This document shows positions 54,360 through 64,000 of a stretch of DNA of 64,000 nt, piece by piece. This DNA is from Mikania micrantha (taxonomy: Eukaryota > Streptophyta > Magnoliopsida > Asterales > Asteraceae), in contig CM018691.1 in the NCBI GenBank assembly GCA_009363875.1, forward strand, positions 44,885,399-44,949,398. The letters run 5' to 3'. The notes beneath the pieces are model-generated. The model ran no database searches. It saw nothing but the letters and a program-made list of their open reading frames with translations, and was not told the DNA's origin. Within the stretch, counting starts at the first letter, position 1. Each line of letters opens with the position of its first letter. The translations under genes and the position numbers were made by a program.

Positions 54360-54702
54360 TGTTAGGTTTAATCTTAACTTAGTTATTTATTTATTAGTAA
54401 TTTTATTTAGTATTTTAGTTTGTTTATTTGGTTGTCAAATAAAGTAGTTAGTTAGTAGTGGCTTTGACCAATTAAAGGGGAAATATACGTTAGAGAGGAA
54501 GGGGCCATAGTTTCTACCGGTTCTTAGGGAAGACTAAGTTTTTTTTGCTTGTTTTATGGTTGCACGTTGGTTAATGTAATGCTATATATAGTTGTTTACT
54601 TTGTTGAATAAAGATGCAGCATATCTTCTTTTCACCTACAAGATTCATTAGCTTTTGTTCTATTCAGTTCAATTAGTTTGTGTTTTGAGATTACAACCAA
54701 CA
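54360..54702 (+). repeat. TR-GAG 5' LTR (343 bp)
   Basis: TGTTAGGTTTAATC ... ACAACCAACA. A TATA-like ctatatatag lies near 54582. Confidence 0.93.
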
Positions 54703-54703
54703 T

Positions 54704-54716
54704 TTGTATCAGAGCT
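54704..54716 (+). other. TR-GAG primer binding site (diverged)
   Basis: ttgtatcagagct one base after the LTR. It matches the initiator-Met type TGGTATCAGAGC except at its second base. Confidence 0.85.
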
Positions 54717-55190
54717 TAGACTCGATCTAAAGGAGAAGACTAGCGTTTCCATGTGAGTCTCTGCAAAAGAAAGAAGACCGACGAGCCGCAATAAAGACCG
54801 GCGACTGAAAGAATCTTAGTCCGAGAAGATAGAGACCGAGGCGACCTAGACCGGAGGTGCGTCGGAAGAGACTGTATATCGACAGAAGAAGACCGATTTC
54901 CTGTCAAACAAAGACGAGAAGACCGGTTGCTACGTACAGCAGCATAGACCGAAGCCGGAGATATACCGGCAAGTTGAGAACGAAGACCGAAAGAAGACTG
55001 AGAAAGACCGTTGCCGGCGAAGAGTCACCGGCGAGAAGGTAAACGACCGAGAACAAAGCTGTTCAAAACGAAAGAAGAAGATTCTGTTTAAAAAAAAGAG
55101 GAAAACCGGTCCCACTATTTTGTACGTGATTTTGTTGCATCTCAGATTTGAGTTTTCTTTTTGATATTGTTGTTCAAAGGAAGTCAATAG

Positions 55191-56040
55191 ATGGCGATGG
55201 TTCCAATTAAAGAAGGTGGTTCAATGTCCTATCAAGTTCCGGTTTTGACCCCTACGAACTATCCGGTATGGGCGGTCAATTTGAAGACGATTATGGATGC
55301 AAACGGGATTTTGGAGACTGTTGAACCAAGGGTTTTGGGTGAAGCAATTGACCCTAAGAAGTCCAAACGAGCACTTGCATTCTTGTTTCAAGCTATACCC
55401 GAGGAGATGGTTTTGCAAATGTCGGGTTACAACAACCCGAAACAAGTGTGGGACGGGTTAAAGATATGTTATTTGGGTGTAGATCGGGTGAGGACGGCTC
55501 GAATTGCAACTTTAAAAAGATAGCTTGAAGGAGTGCGAGTGAAGGAAGGAGAACTTGTTGATGATGGTGCCACTAAGGTTAGCGGATTGGTTTCAAAGTT
55601 GAGAAGTCTAGGGCATGAAGTTGAAGAACAAGAAATGGTGAGGAGGCTACTTGATGCAATGCCAAAGTCCTTTCTTCAAATTGTAACTTTGATTGAACAA
55701 TGCTTTGAATTGAATTCAATGCTTTTTGATGAGGTGGTTGGACAGCTAAAGGTGTACGAAGAAAGACTCAAAAGCCATGGTGAGAAGGAAGTAGAACAAG
55801 GGCAGTTGTTGTTAGCTAGTGAGCAAAAGCACGGTGAAAGTAGTGGACATGGAAGAGGCTGTGGAAAGAAGTATGAAAGAGGTGGAAGAGGCCGAGGTAA
55901 AGGAACGGGTCGAGGCGATAAAAGCGGATGCGTTGCTTGATTGTGGTGTTTTTGGGCACTTAAGCTACGAGTGCACAAAGTGGAAAGGCAAAGACAATGA
56001 AGCCAACTTGATCCAAGATGATGAACCGACATTGCTTTGA
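55191..56040 (+). pseudogene. Copia gag of the TR-GAG element
   Basis: Starts at ATG 55191 (MAMVPIKEGGSMSYQVPVLT). The N-terminal module has LTPTNYPVWAVNLKTIMDAN, then PKKSKRALAFLFQAIPEEM and PKQVWDGLKICYLGVDRV, typical of the copia gag (UBN2/DUF4219) family. A TAG at 55521-55523 follows TLKR, and the frame stays open afterwards through RLLDAMPKSFLQIVTLIEQ and a Gly/Arg-rich tail. A frameshift inside the zinc knuckle near 55935 separates its first Cys (KSGC) from the rest (CGVFGHLSYEC). It ends at TGA 56038-56040, 20 bp before the polypurine tract. Confidence 0.87.
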
Positions 56041-56057
56041 TGAATAAACGGGTTAAG

Positions 56058-56071
56058 ATTAAGGGGGACAA
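56058..56071 (+). other. TR-GAG polypurine tract
   Basis: attaagggggacaa directly before the LTR start TGTTAGG. Confidence 0.85.
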
Positions 56072-56423
56072 TGTTAGGTTTAATCTTAACTTAGTTATTT
56101 ATTTATTAGTAATTTTATTTAGTATTTTAGTTTGTTTATTTGGTTGTCAAATAATGTAGTTAGTTAGTAGTGGCTTTGACCAATTAAAGGGGAAATATAC
56201 GTTAGAGAGGAAGGGGTCATAGTTTCTACCGGTTCTTAGGGAAGACTAAGTTTTTTTTGCTTGTTTTATGGTTGCACGTTGGTTAATGTAATGCTATATA
56301 TAGCTGTTTACTTTGTTGAATAAAGATGCAACATTTCTTCTTTTCACCTACAAGATTCATTAGCTTTTGTTCTGTTCATTCTTTGTAGTTCAATTAGTTT
56401 GTGTTTTGAGATTACAACCAACA
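56072..56423 (+). repeat. TR-GAG 3' LTR (352 bp)
   Basis: Same ends as the left LTR. It includes the 9 bp extra segment near 56378. Confidence 0.93.
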
Positions 56424-56428
56424 CATAT
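56424..56428. repeat. Target site duplication CATAT (right)
   Basis: Follows ACAACCAACA and matches 54355-54359. Confidence 0.92.
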
Positions 56429-57529
56429 TCGGGTATGACTTGTTCTGTCGGTTCTGGTTTTAGAACCGGTTTTTTTGCCCATCTCTATCTAGAACTACTC
56501 ATCATCAAGCCCACGAAACTTAACAACTTAATTTGACGTCATGAAATAAACATATGGAAACTTAGTACAAAAGAAGGAGACTTGTGGAGTCAATGAAGCC
56601 AACAAACTAAGACGAAAGAACTAAGATGAAATTTTTAAGAGCTTTCCGGGGCGACTTGTTGTCACTATAGGTTAAATTGACCATCCTAACAACAAACCAT
56701 TGGTACAAATTTTTTCGGCATATATTAGTACCAATAGGTTAAAATATTTGTCGGCGTGTATCATCTTATGCCGACGGCATATCGTCAGCGGAATCAATGA
56801 AGCTAACAACTAAGATGAAACAAATTATCGGAAAAAAAAAAAGAACAATAGCAGTATGAATTTAACGTTAATTCTATAATATAAAGTCCTCATCCATTTA
56901 ACACGCGAACCACAAGACATATGTCCACTTCTAATTACGCATTTATTTAGACTTCTAGAGATTTTTCAAATTTTGTAGGCTAAAAGTTAGAGATTTTTAG
57001 CTGTAAAAATAACCCTAGAATTAGACATACCTTATTTTTGATTTCTTTAACTGTGTGTTACATTGTTTGTTTATATGCGTATAATTTTGCTTGTTTGTTT
57101 GCGTTTATGAAAAAATAAATAAAATATATAAATAAATAAATCATAATTATAGATAATTAAATAAAAAAATAATGCATATGTGGGTCGGGTATGTTTGTTT
57201 GTTTACCACCCTATGTATATATGCATATACTAAGATGGTGTGATTAATTAGAAGAAATTGAAAATCATGAAAAGGAACAACAAACAAACATATCTTTTAA
57301 GGGTTCTAGCAAGAGGGCACAAAAATAAAATAGCAATAATCGAAGCCTAATAAAATCACGCACCAGATCCTACACTTCAACAACCAAAGGCAATCAATCA
57401 CATAGTAAATGTAACGCTTTCAATCCACGTTTTAACACGATCGACAATTGATTCTTGTCCTTGACACCATGAAGAGATGCTACGAATCAAGGAGAGATTA
57501 GACTTACAGTCAAGTTCCCAAGTGTTTAT
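56429..57529. other. No gene found
   Basis: Continuation of the accggtt-rich host sequence, then short phrases with cggcatat and gtcgtcac-like words at 56650-56790 that may be decayed DNA-transposon sub-termini. Nothing codes. Confidence 0.3.
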
Positions 57530-57537
57530 CTAGAGGC

Positions 57538-57720
57538 CAAGGGCGCATCTTTGTTGAGGTCGCCCCCCCTGTTTTTCAGTCCGTAGTGTTAATTTTTCGG
57601 CCGAAATGCGATTTTTAGTTAAAATAAAGGTTTCGCCCCCCCTCGATTCAAAAAATTAACATGTATTCTGAGTCGCCAAAATTTTCGCCCCCCTCTCAAA
57701 TCGACCAAGCTCCGCCACTG
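57538..57720. mobile_element. hAT-type MITE, copy 2 (183 bp)
   Basis: Flanked by CTAGAGGC (57530-57537) and CTAGAGGA (57721-57728), an 8 bp duplication with one mismatch. It begins CAAGGGCGCATC and ends GCTCCGCCACTG. The body matches the copy at 44046-44239. Confidence 0.85.
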
Positions 57721-57728
57721 CTAGAGGA

Positions 57729-58430
57729 GTTCTTACTTTGAGCAGTAGAATACGTGAAGAGACTCTCAGTCAGTTTGAATTAAACATATCCTCTTGCGAA
57801 TTTTAAATCAACCACGAGCGTCAAACAATCATGAGTAACCCACTTGTGTATCCTCAAGAACAGTGCAAGGCCCTAAACTCCTCATAGACCTTGTGATTGG
57901 ATTTACACTTTAACATAGCTCTTAAACAGAACACTTTCAAATTCATTTCAAGGAAAGTGTTAAAATCATTACAATGCATTAGAATTTCATAAATAACATG
58001 AACGTCTAATTAAATAATGTACAACATAGAGCATGATGCCAACCCTTATGGAATGTTGGGTAGCATCTCGATCCATGCCAAGTTGTTCACTTTCCTAATT
58101 TCCTTTTGATTACATATCAAACTAATATGCATACAAATATTAAGGCCCTGTTAGAGATTGCTTATTTAATTTTAAAATAACTTTTTGTCAAATGTGCTTA
58201 TTCATCTAATACATAAAAAACAATGATAAAATATAATCAAATTGTCAAAAACATAAAACACAATAATGAATACATATAAAACAATAACCTAACTATGTGT
58301 TAATAAAATAAGAAGTTTTGAAAAATAAAATGTTGAAATAATACAATTGTGTATTTCTAGTATGGAAAACATAAAAAACAAATAACAAATTTATTAAATA
58401 TAGTAAAAACAATAACAAAAAAACATGAAA
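57729..58430. other. No gene found
   Basis: Moderately AT-rich and unrecognised. The last 250 bp grade into the acaca/ataaaac repeat that follows. Confidence 0.3.
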
Positions 58431-58815
58431 TAAATTAAAATGCATAACACAATGATATATACATATGACAATGTTAGAGCGTAAAACACAATGATAAATG
58501 TATTACACAATGATCTGAAAGTAAAACACAATGATGCGTATATTACACAATGACTTAAACGTAAAATAAAATAATGAGTATATTACACAATAACCTGAAC
58601 GTAAAACAAAATGATGCGTATATTACACAATCTGAAGATAAACCACAATGATACATATATTACACAACTTGAAGATAAAACACAATGATGAATATATTAC
58701 ACAATAACCTAAATCTAAGACACAATGATGAGTATATTACACAATGTTCTGAAAATATAACACAATAATGAATATATTACACAATAATCTAAACATAAAA
58801 CACAATGATCAAAAT
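58430..58815. repeat. Minisatellite of AAAACACAATGATGAATATATTACACAAT type
   Basis: About nine degenerate units of roughly 40-50 bp, each with (a)aaacacaatgatg(a/c), (g/a)tatattacacaat and a variable link such as gacctgaacgt. Weaker copies extend from about 58240 to 59020. Confidence 0.85.
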
Positions 58816-59040
58816 GTATTTTTCAAAAAATAAAGACAATTTATGTTTTTTAAAATTACGAGTTTTAAAAACATAATGATGAAATAACACAATTATATAC
58901 TTTTAATACATAAAACATAAAAAATAAATAAGAACAATTTATTTAATGCATAAAAACAATAACAAAATACCAAAATATGATATAAAAAAATAAAACACAA
59001 TAATAAAAACATTAAACACAATAACCAAAATATATTTTTT

Positions 59041-59110
59041 ATAAAATTAGAGAAATGTCACTCGTTAACTTCACAATCCTTCTCACACTTCTCACCAATC
59101 TCACCCTTTT
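59041..59110. mobile_element. Possible right end of a TA-tract element
   Basis: cacaatccttctcacacttc before aacctaatcctatatatata resembles the right end of family F (ccacaatccttcctatccttctcac...cctatata). No left end was found. Confidence 0.3.
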
Positions 59111-59273
59111 TACTTGAACCTAATCCTATATATATATGTGTGTGTGTGTATGTATGTTTTCCTTTAAAATGTTTTTAGAATAAAAGTACTATTGTAATTA
59201 CATTCCAAGAGAATAACTTTTATAACGTTTCATTAAAATATATTAATTAATTTATAATTTTCATCTTGAAATG

Positions 59274-59278
<5 letters not shown>

Positions 59279-59306
<28 letters not shown>
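59279..59306. repeat. (TA)n microsatellite
   Basis: About 28 bp of TA repeats, with no recognised element attached. Confidence 0.85.
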
Positions 59307-59308
<2 letters not shown>

Positions 59309-59687
59309 TTTTCGCTGCTGAAGGGATTTGAAACAAGACCTTTCATTTGAAAAAATCTTAAGGTAACATTGAGGCAATGACACATTGGTTAGGGGTTTGC
59401 TAATTAACACCTACCCCTAGATCTGAATTTCTTTAATCATGTCTTTCATTGGCGTCCCCAAATCACATAAACACCTAAAATTAACCTCGATCAAAATTTG
59501 CTTTTTTTGTTGACCGTGACTTCACGCATTGTTAGGGCTTTTGTTCATCATGTAATAACGAAGATATTAGCATCAATGATTACTTGAAATTTGACTTAGA
59601 TTACGCTAGTTTGATTGATACTCAGTTCTTGGTTTGACTCGGCTTCGTTACAATGATTGAGAGAATCTCATAAGCTGCTTTTGATGT

Positions 59688-59894
59688 TGTTAGAGCCAGA
59701 GAGATGTCGCTAGGGTACACGTGTTTTCAATTTGATCTATTATCGTTGCTTTGAAAACGATAATATATATTAATAATCGTGATAATTGTTGTATTATGTT
59801 ATTAGGAAACGATTACAAGGAAGGAATATATAGAAAAATAGATTTACACAAATAATCCCTATACTATAAGTAAATGTATATTAGTTGTCTAATA
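59688..59894 (-). repeat. Copia 3' LTR, about 207 bp (boundaries proposed)
   Basis: In + orientation TGTTAGAGCC ... GTCTAATA. On the element strand it would start TATTAGACAAC, a TG to TA change, and end GGCTCTAACA. Short LTRs with TGTTAGA-like ends suit the Ale group. The partner LTR is needed to confirm. Confidence 0.5.
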
Positions 59895-59905
59895 TCCCCC
59901 TCAAG
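59895..59905 (-). other. Copia polypurine tract
   Basis: On the - strand cttgaggggga, directly after the pol stop region and before the LTR. Typical of copia elements. Confidence 0.75.
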
Positions 59906-62443
59906 CTAAGGCCGGGAAGCGACCTGTAGCTTGGACTTTAGTTTAGTAAACCGATCAGTCGAAAGAGGTTTCGTGAAGACATCAGCAATCTGGTCATCCG
60001 TAGATATAAACTGAACTGACAAGCATCCCCTTGCAACTTTTTCTCTAACGAAGTGAAAATCAACTTCAACATGTTTAGTGCGAGCATGAAATACAGGATT
60101 TGCAGATAAATATGTTGCACCAAGGTTATCACACCACAAGGTTGGTATTGATCGTGTCTGGACATGAAGTTCATGTAAAAGTGTCTCTAACCAAGTCAAT
60201 TCAGCCACCATGTCTGCTAAAGCCTTGTATTCTGACTCTGTAGATGACCGAGATACAGTGCGTTGTTTCCTGGCAGCCCATGATACTAAGTTGGATCCCA
60301 AATATATAGCAAATCCCCCCGTGGATCGACGGTCATCTGGGCAACCAGCCCAATCAGCATCAGAAAAAGCAGTCAAGGAGTTAAAGCACACATCAGTATA
60401 TGCATGAAGATGAGGGGAGGATTGATGATATAGCAAGAGACCCTGATTGGCTGTCCCCCGAAGGTACCGAAGAATACGTTTAACGGCTGACCAATGGTTT
60501 TCAGTTGGAGAATGCATAAACTGGCAAACTTTATTGACTGCAAAGGCGATATCTGGTCGTGATAGGGTGGCATATTGTAACGCACCAACCATCTGACGAT
60601 ATTTTGCCGTATCAGCAAGAGAAGCACTGTCGCCAAGAGATAAATTTGCAGACGTGGACATAGGAGAAGGAACCGGTTTGGCATCTGACATGCCAGCACG
60701 AGCAAGCAGGTCGTTGATGTATTTTTGCTGCGATAAGATAATATCATGACCTGTGCGGATGATCTCAATAACCAAAAAATATGATAAGGCACCCATGTCT
60801 TGAATGGCAAAGGCTTGACCAAGATTGTGAACAACTTTTTCAATTTCCAAGGCATTGTTTCCTGTGACAATAATGTCGTCAACATAGACCAGCATGTACA
60901 AAAGCGTACCATGCTGAGAATAAATGAAAAGTGAAGGATCGGTTTTGGAGCCATGAAAGCCGAGGGCCAGAAGAGCCTTGGTGAGTCTGTCAAACCAAGC
61001 CCGTGGTGCCTGTTTAAGACCATACAAAGACTTGTGTAGAAGGCAAACATGATCCGGTCGCGTAGGGTCAACAAAACCCTGAGGTTGGGTCATGTAAACA
61101 GTTTCTTTGAGGTCCCCATGGAAAAAGGCATTTTGAACATCCAATTGTTGAAGAGACCAGCGTTGTGTGACCGCAAGAGAAAGAACAACACGAATAGTCG
61201 TTGATTTAACGACAGGGCTAAAAGTCTCCATGTAGTCAATGCCAGGTTGTTGATGGAAACCTTTCGCAACAAGGCGAGCTTTGTGACGTGTGATAGCACC
61301 GGTTTGATCTCTCTTGAGTTTATAAACCCATTTACAATCCACAAGGTTGGCACCCGGAACACGAGGAACGAGAGACCACGTACCATTTCTCATAAGGGCC
61401 GAATACTCGGTTGCCATGGCTTGTTGCCAGTGAGGGTCCTTGTTGGCATGTGTAAAGGATGTGGGCTCGGTAGGGGTATGGAGGGAAGTTGTGTGAAAGG
61501 AGGATTTGTTAAATGGAGTGACTCGTTTGGGGTTAGGTCGAAGGTTAGGAGGGCGGGTGCGTGGAGGTGGTGCTGGTGAGGATGTAGGATGTGGAGTAGG
61601 TGGTGTTACGGGTGAAGAAGAGTGAGTAGAAGTAGGTGGAGAGTTAGAGGCAGATGGTTGTATTGGTGCGGGTGGTGGGGGTGAAACTGTTGGTTCAGGG
61701 TGGGAATGGAAAGATGGATAAGATGAGACATAAGGAGAGGCAGAAGATGGTATTGTAGAAACTTGTGAGGTTATGGATGCAAAGGGAAAAGAAGACTCAT
61801 TGAAGCGGACATGGCGAGCAAGATAAAGGCGATCAGAGATGGGGTCAAAGCACCGATAACCATGATGAGTTGTGCTATACCCGAGGAAAACACAAGAGAT
61901 TGAGCGAAAATCCATTTTGTGGCTGTTGTAAGCACGAAGGTGCGGATAGTATTGGCTGCCAAACACACGTAAGAAGGAGAAGTCTGGTTTATGGTGAAAA
62001 AGAAGCTCAAACGGAGAGGTATTGGAGTTGTTGCGAGAAGGCATACGGTTAATGAGATACACGGCAGTGTCAATAGCAAAATGCCAGAAGCGGTGGGGAA
62101 CATGAGATTGTGCTAAGAGAGTGAGGCCGGTTTCAACCACGTGACGGTGACGACGTTCAACTACACCGTTTTGCTCACTCGTATGTGGGCACGAGAAACG
62201 GTGTTGAATGCCCATAGAAGAGAGATGAGGGGTGAGCTTGCGGAATTCACCTCCACCATCAGTTTGGACAGCCTTAAGTTTTGTCTTAAATTGACGTTTA
62301 GCCATGACAATGAATCTAGAAAACAGGTCAAAGACGTCTGATTTTTGTTTTAAAGGGAAAATCCACATAAACCGAGTAAAATTGTCAACACATAACAAGA
62401 AATAAAGATGGCCATCAAATGAAGGAACAGGCGCAGGGCCCAT
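59906..62443 (-). pseudogene. Copia integrase core, reverse transcriptase and RNase H (open 845 codons)
   Basis: Integrase: LLCVDNFTRFMWIFPL, VQTDGGGEF (Asp), QNGVVERRHRHVVETGL (Glu). A long Ser/Pro-rich linker follows (residues about 230-330). Reverse transcriptase: WVYKLKRDQTG, HKARLVAKGFHQQPGIDY, VQNAFFHGDL, LYGLKQAPRAWFD and the catalytic LVYVDDIIVTGNN. RNase H: FSDADWAGCPDDRRSTGG, SRSSTESEYKALADMVAEL, ARTKHVEVDFHFVREKV and DQIADVFTKPL. This stretch has no stop and all catalytic residues are visible. It is separated from the integrase finger by a one-base deletion in the G run near 62440 (DVW/GPAP). Confidence 0.9.
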
Positions 62444-62444
62444 A

Positions 62445-62785
62445 CATCACAATAAATAAGATCCAAAACATGAGAACTTTTATAAATTGAAGGAAACAAA
62501 TGAAGTTTAGATGATTTTCTAATAGAACATGCATTACAATGAGAAATAGACTTATTACTAGAAATAGGTAAACAATATTTTGAAAGCATAGAATTGAATA
62601 ATTGTTGATGTGGATGTCCCAAGCGTTGATGCCAGACTGTTGAAGAAGCACGAGAGGTGGAAAAAGCAACTTTCTTGATGGGGCGATCTTTTGGAAGGCA
62701 AAAAGAGTAAAGACCAACATTACTTGGACCCATGAGGAGGATAGTGTGTGTAGACTTGTCCTTCACAAGAAAAAAAGGAAGCATG
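62445..62785 (-). pseudogene. Copia integrase zinc finger, in a shifted frame
   Basis: Reads MGPSNVGLYSFCLPKDR, STVWHQRLGHPHQQLFNSML and SISHCNACSIRKSSKLHL, which supply the His-His-Cys-Cys finger, then VLDLIYCDVW with the first catalytic Asp. The frame differs from protease by a one-base change in a run of seven T (+ strand A run near 62769-62775), and from the core by the deletion near 62440. Confidence 0.85.
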
Positions 62786-64000
62786 AAATTCAAAGAAAAC
62801 ATGATTATCTTGACAAAATTTTTGGACAGAAAGAAGGTTGGTTTTAATTTCAGGAACATGTAGAATGTTCTTGAGATAAAATGTGGTGGAGGGTGAGTAA
62901 AAACGAGTAGAACCAATGTGAAGAATAGGAAGTCCCTTACCATTGCCAACATGGAGGTTGTCCTCACCAAAGTATGGTTCCGAGTTATCGAATCCTGCAA
63001 GATCGGGAGAAACATGATTACTAGATCCTGTGTCCGGTAGCCAAGGACTCGAAGAGGCATGGGAACGAAAATCAGCAAAGTTGGCAGAAGGTTGACGAGG
63101 CCTCATAGTGGCAGGATCACGATTCGGACACTAGGAAGGCAGGTGACCAATCCCACAACGGTTGCAAGCGCCATAGACCATGTTGTGATTTGAAGCCCAA
63201 CTGAACTGGTTCTTGTGAGCCACTGGAGGCCGAGAGTGGCTGTTGACATGGTAATTACCTTGGCGTCCGCCGCCACGTCTATTTCCATGACCACGAGACC
63301 GGTTTGTGTAAAAAACCTGAGGAGGATTACTGGTAGTTGTAGCGGGCTGAAGTTGTAATCCAAGTTGAGAGACGAGCTGTTGTAACTGTTGGATGGTGTC
63401 AGGAGGAACTGATGATGGGCTGGTGGAAGGAGTACGACTGGATGAAACCGTGGCAAAGGCCTGAGCTTGTGACAGTTCTGGGTGGGATTTCTTGATCATG
63501 TAATCGTGATCAGAGAGAAGGGCGTGGAGTTCAGAGAAGGGTGTGGCAAATTGTCTTGTGAGCAGAGTTGTTTCGAGGCCGTTGTATTCGTCACGCAATC
63601 CAGAAATCACGAGCATCACCAAATCAGATTCAGGCATTGGATGGCGAAGATTAGCAAGAGAATCATAGAGGGATTGAGCCCGATTTAAATATGCTGTTGC
63701 AGATTCGTCACCTTGCATGGATATGCGCAAGAGCTGTGTTTTGATTGTTGAAACACGTGAGAAGGAGGTAGGTTCATATGCCCGTTCAAGAGACAACCAT
63801 AAATCACGTGAAGTTTCCCCTTGCACATGTTGAAAAGAGGCCTCAGAAATCGTGGAAGTAAGGAGGCTACGAACGTGTGCATCATTACAAACCCACGCAG
63901 TATGATTAGGGTTAGCAGTAGGTTCGTCTTTGTCGGTGACAGGTGGAATGGTGGGTGACGGACAGGGGATGGTTCCATCAATGTAGCCAAATAGACCGTT
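62720..64000 (-). pseudogene. Copia gag and protease (5' end outside window)
   Basis: From the window edge the frame is open: NGLFGYIDGTIPCPSP, WVCNDAHVRSLLTSTISE, GETSRDLWLSLERAYEPTS, MQGDESATAYLNRAQSLYDS and MLVISGLRDEYNGLETTLL, the classic copia gag (UBN2). A basic RGHGNRRGGGRQ tract and the knuckle start CNRCGIGHLPS follow, where a TAG at 63131-63133 sits one codon before the last Cys. The same frame continues into protease, with WLPDTGSSNHVSPDLAGF as active site and ILHVPEIKTNLLSVQKFCQ downstream, to the frame break near 62775. Confidence 0.88.

Larger units (their letters stand above)
54360..56423 (+). mobile_element. Complete gag-only LTR retrotransposon (TR-GAG type), 2064 bp
   Basis: CATAT duplications, LTRs of 343 and 352 bp, primer site, a copia-type gag, polypurine tract, and no protease, integrase or reverse transcriptase. 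The LTRs differ by about seven substitutions and a 9 bp insertion (cattctttg in the right LTR). Such elements must borrow pol functions from a related copia. The gag is itself broken by one stop and a frameshift. Confidence 0.92.
59683..64000 (-). mobile_element. Ty1/copia element (Ale/Retrofit-like), nearly intact, open at the window end
   Basis: On the - strand the window shows gag, protease, integrase, reverse transcriptase and RNase H in copia order, then polypurine tract and a short 3' LTR. Only one stop and two single-base frameshifts break 4.1 kb of coding sequence. The 5' LTR lies beyond 64000, so age and target duplication cannot be judged. gatgt at 59683-59687 would be one copy of the duplication if the LTR end is right. 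Confidence 0.88.

Noticed and set aside
58430..58815. CRISPR-like array
   Set aside because: Units are degenerate and the spacers are themselves repeats. The context is eukaryotic; it is a minisatellite.

Overview
The window reads as plant nuclear DNA, most likely from an Asteraceae species with a large, repeat-rich genome. The evidence is LTR retrotransposons primed by initiator-Met tRNA, a Sirevirus-type copia with an extra large ORF, Tekay-like chromoviral gypsy elements, an Athila ORF1 remnant, SINEs with Pol III boxes, foldback elements sitting in TA microsatellites, and an intron-containing LRR receptor-like gene of plant type. There are no operons or ribosome binding sites, and I recognise no rRNA or complete tRNA gene. 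The family assignment to Asteraceae is an inference from remembered protein style, not from a search.

Layout. 1-4.77 kb: a very decayed Ty3/gypsy chromovirus on the + strand (gag/protease scrap, integrase C-terminus with chromodomain, polypurine tract, 3' LTR). 4.8-20.7 kb: the 3' half of a Sirevirus (+), consisting of a palindrome-rich spacer, a large third ORF and a 3' LTR. Its third ORF is split by a complete 10.7 kb gypsy chromovirus on the - strand (6053-16794), with target duplication GTTCT. 20.7-25.97 kb: foldback MITEs in TA tracts, a decayed Athila ORF1 (-), and a decayed MULE-type OTU-like domain (-). 25.97-26.88 kb: one end of a CACTA-like transposon. 26,885-39,046: a complete 12.2 kb Sirevirus (-), with target duplication GTATA, near-identical LTRs, and gag, pol and third ORF kept in frame but broken by about six stop codons. 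39-48.7 kb: no intact gene; it holds MITEs of several families, a hAT MITE, two SINEs, Helitron-like ends and a local duplication. 48.8-53.5 kb: the first four exons of an LRR receptor-like protein gene (+), whose third intron is packed with small transposons. 54.36-56.42 kb: a complete 2.06 kb LTR element carrying only gag (TR-GAG type), with target duplication CATAT. 56.4-59.7 kb: repeats, a second hAT MITE and a 40-60 bp minisatellite. 59.7-64.0 kb: a nearly intact Ty1/copia element (-) running off the window end.

The only plausible host gene is the LRR receptor-like gene. Everything else recognisable is transposable element or simple repeat. Three stories stand out: (1) the 12 kb Sirevirus has LTRs differing at only about three bases, yet carries too many stop codons to have acquired them since insertion, so it was probably copied in trans from an already defective source; (2) a group of at least eight foldback families occupies TA microsatellites, including one element built from arms of two different families; (3) a large third ORF of unknown function is conserved between two Sirevirus copies, in a setting full of CTTCCGAAG-type inverted repeats.
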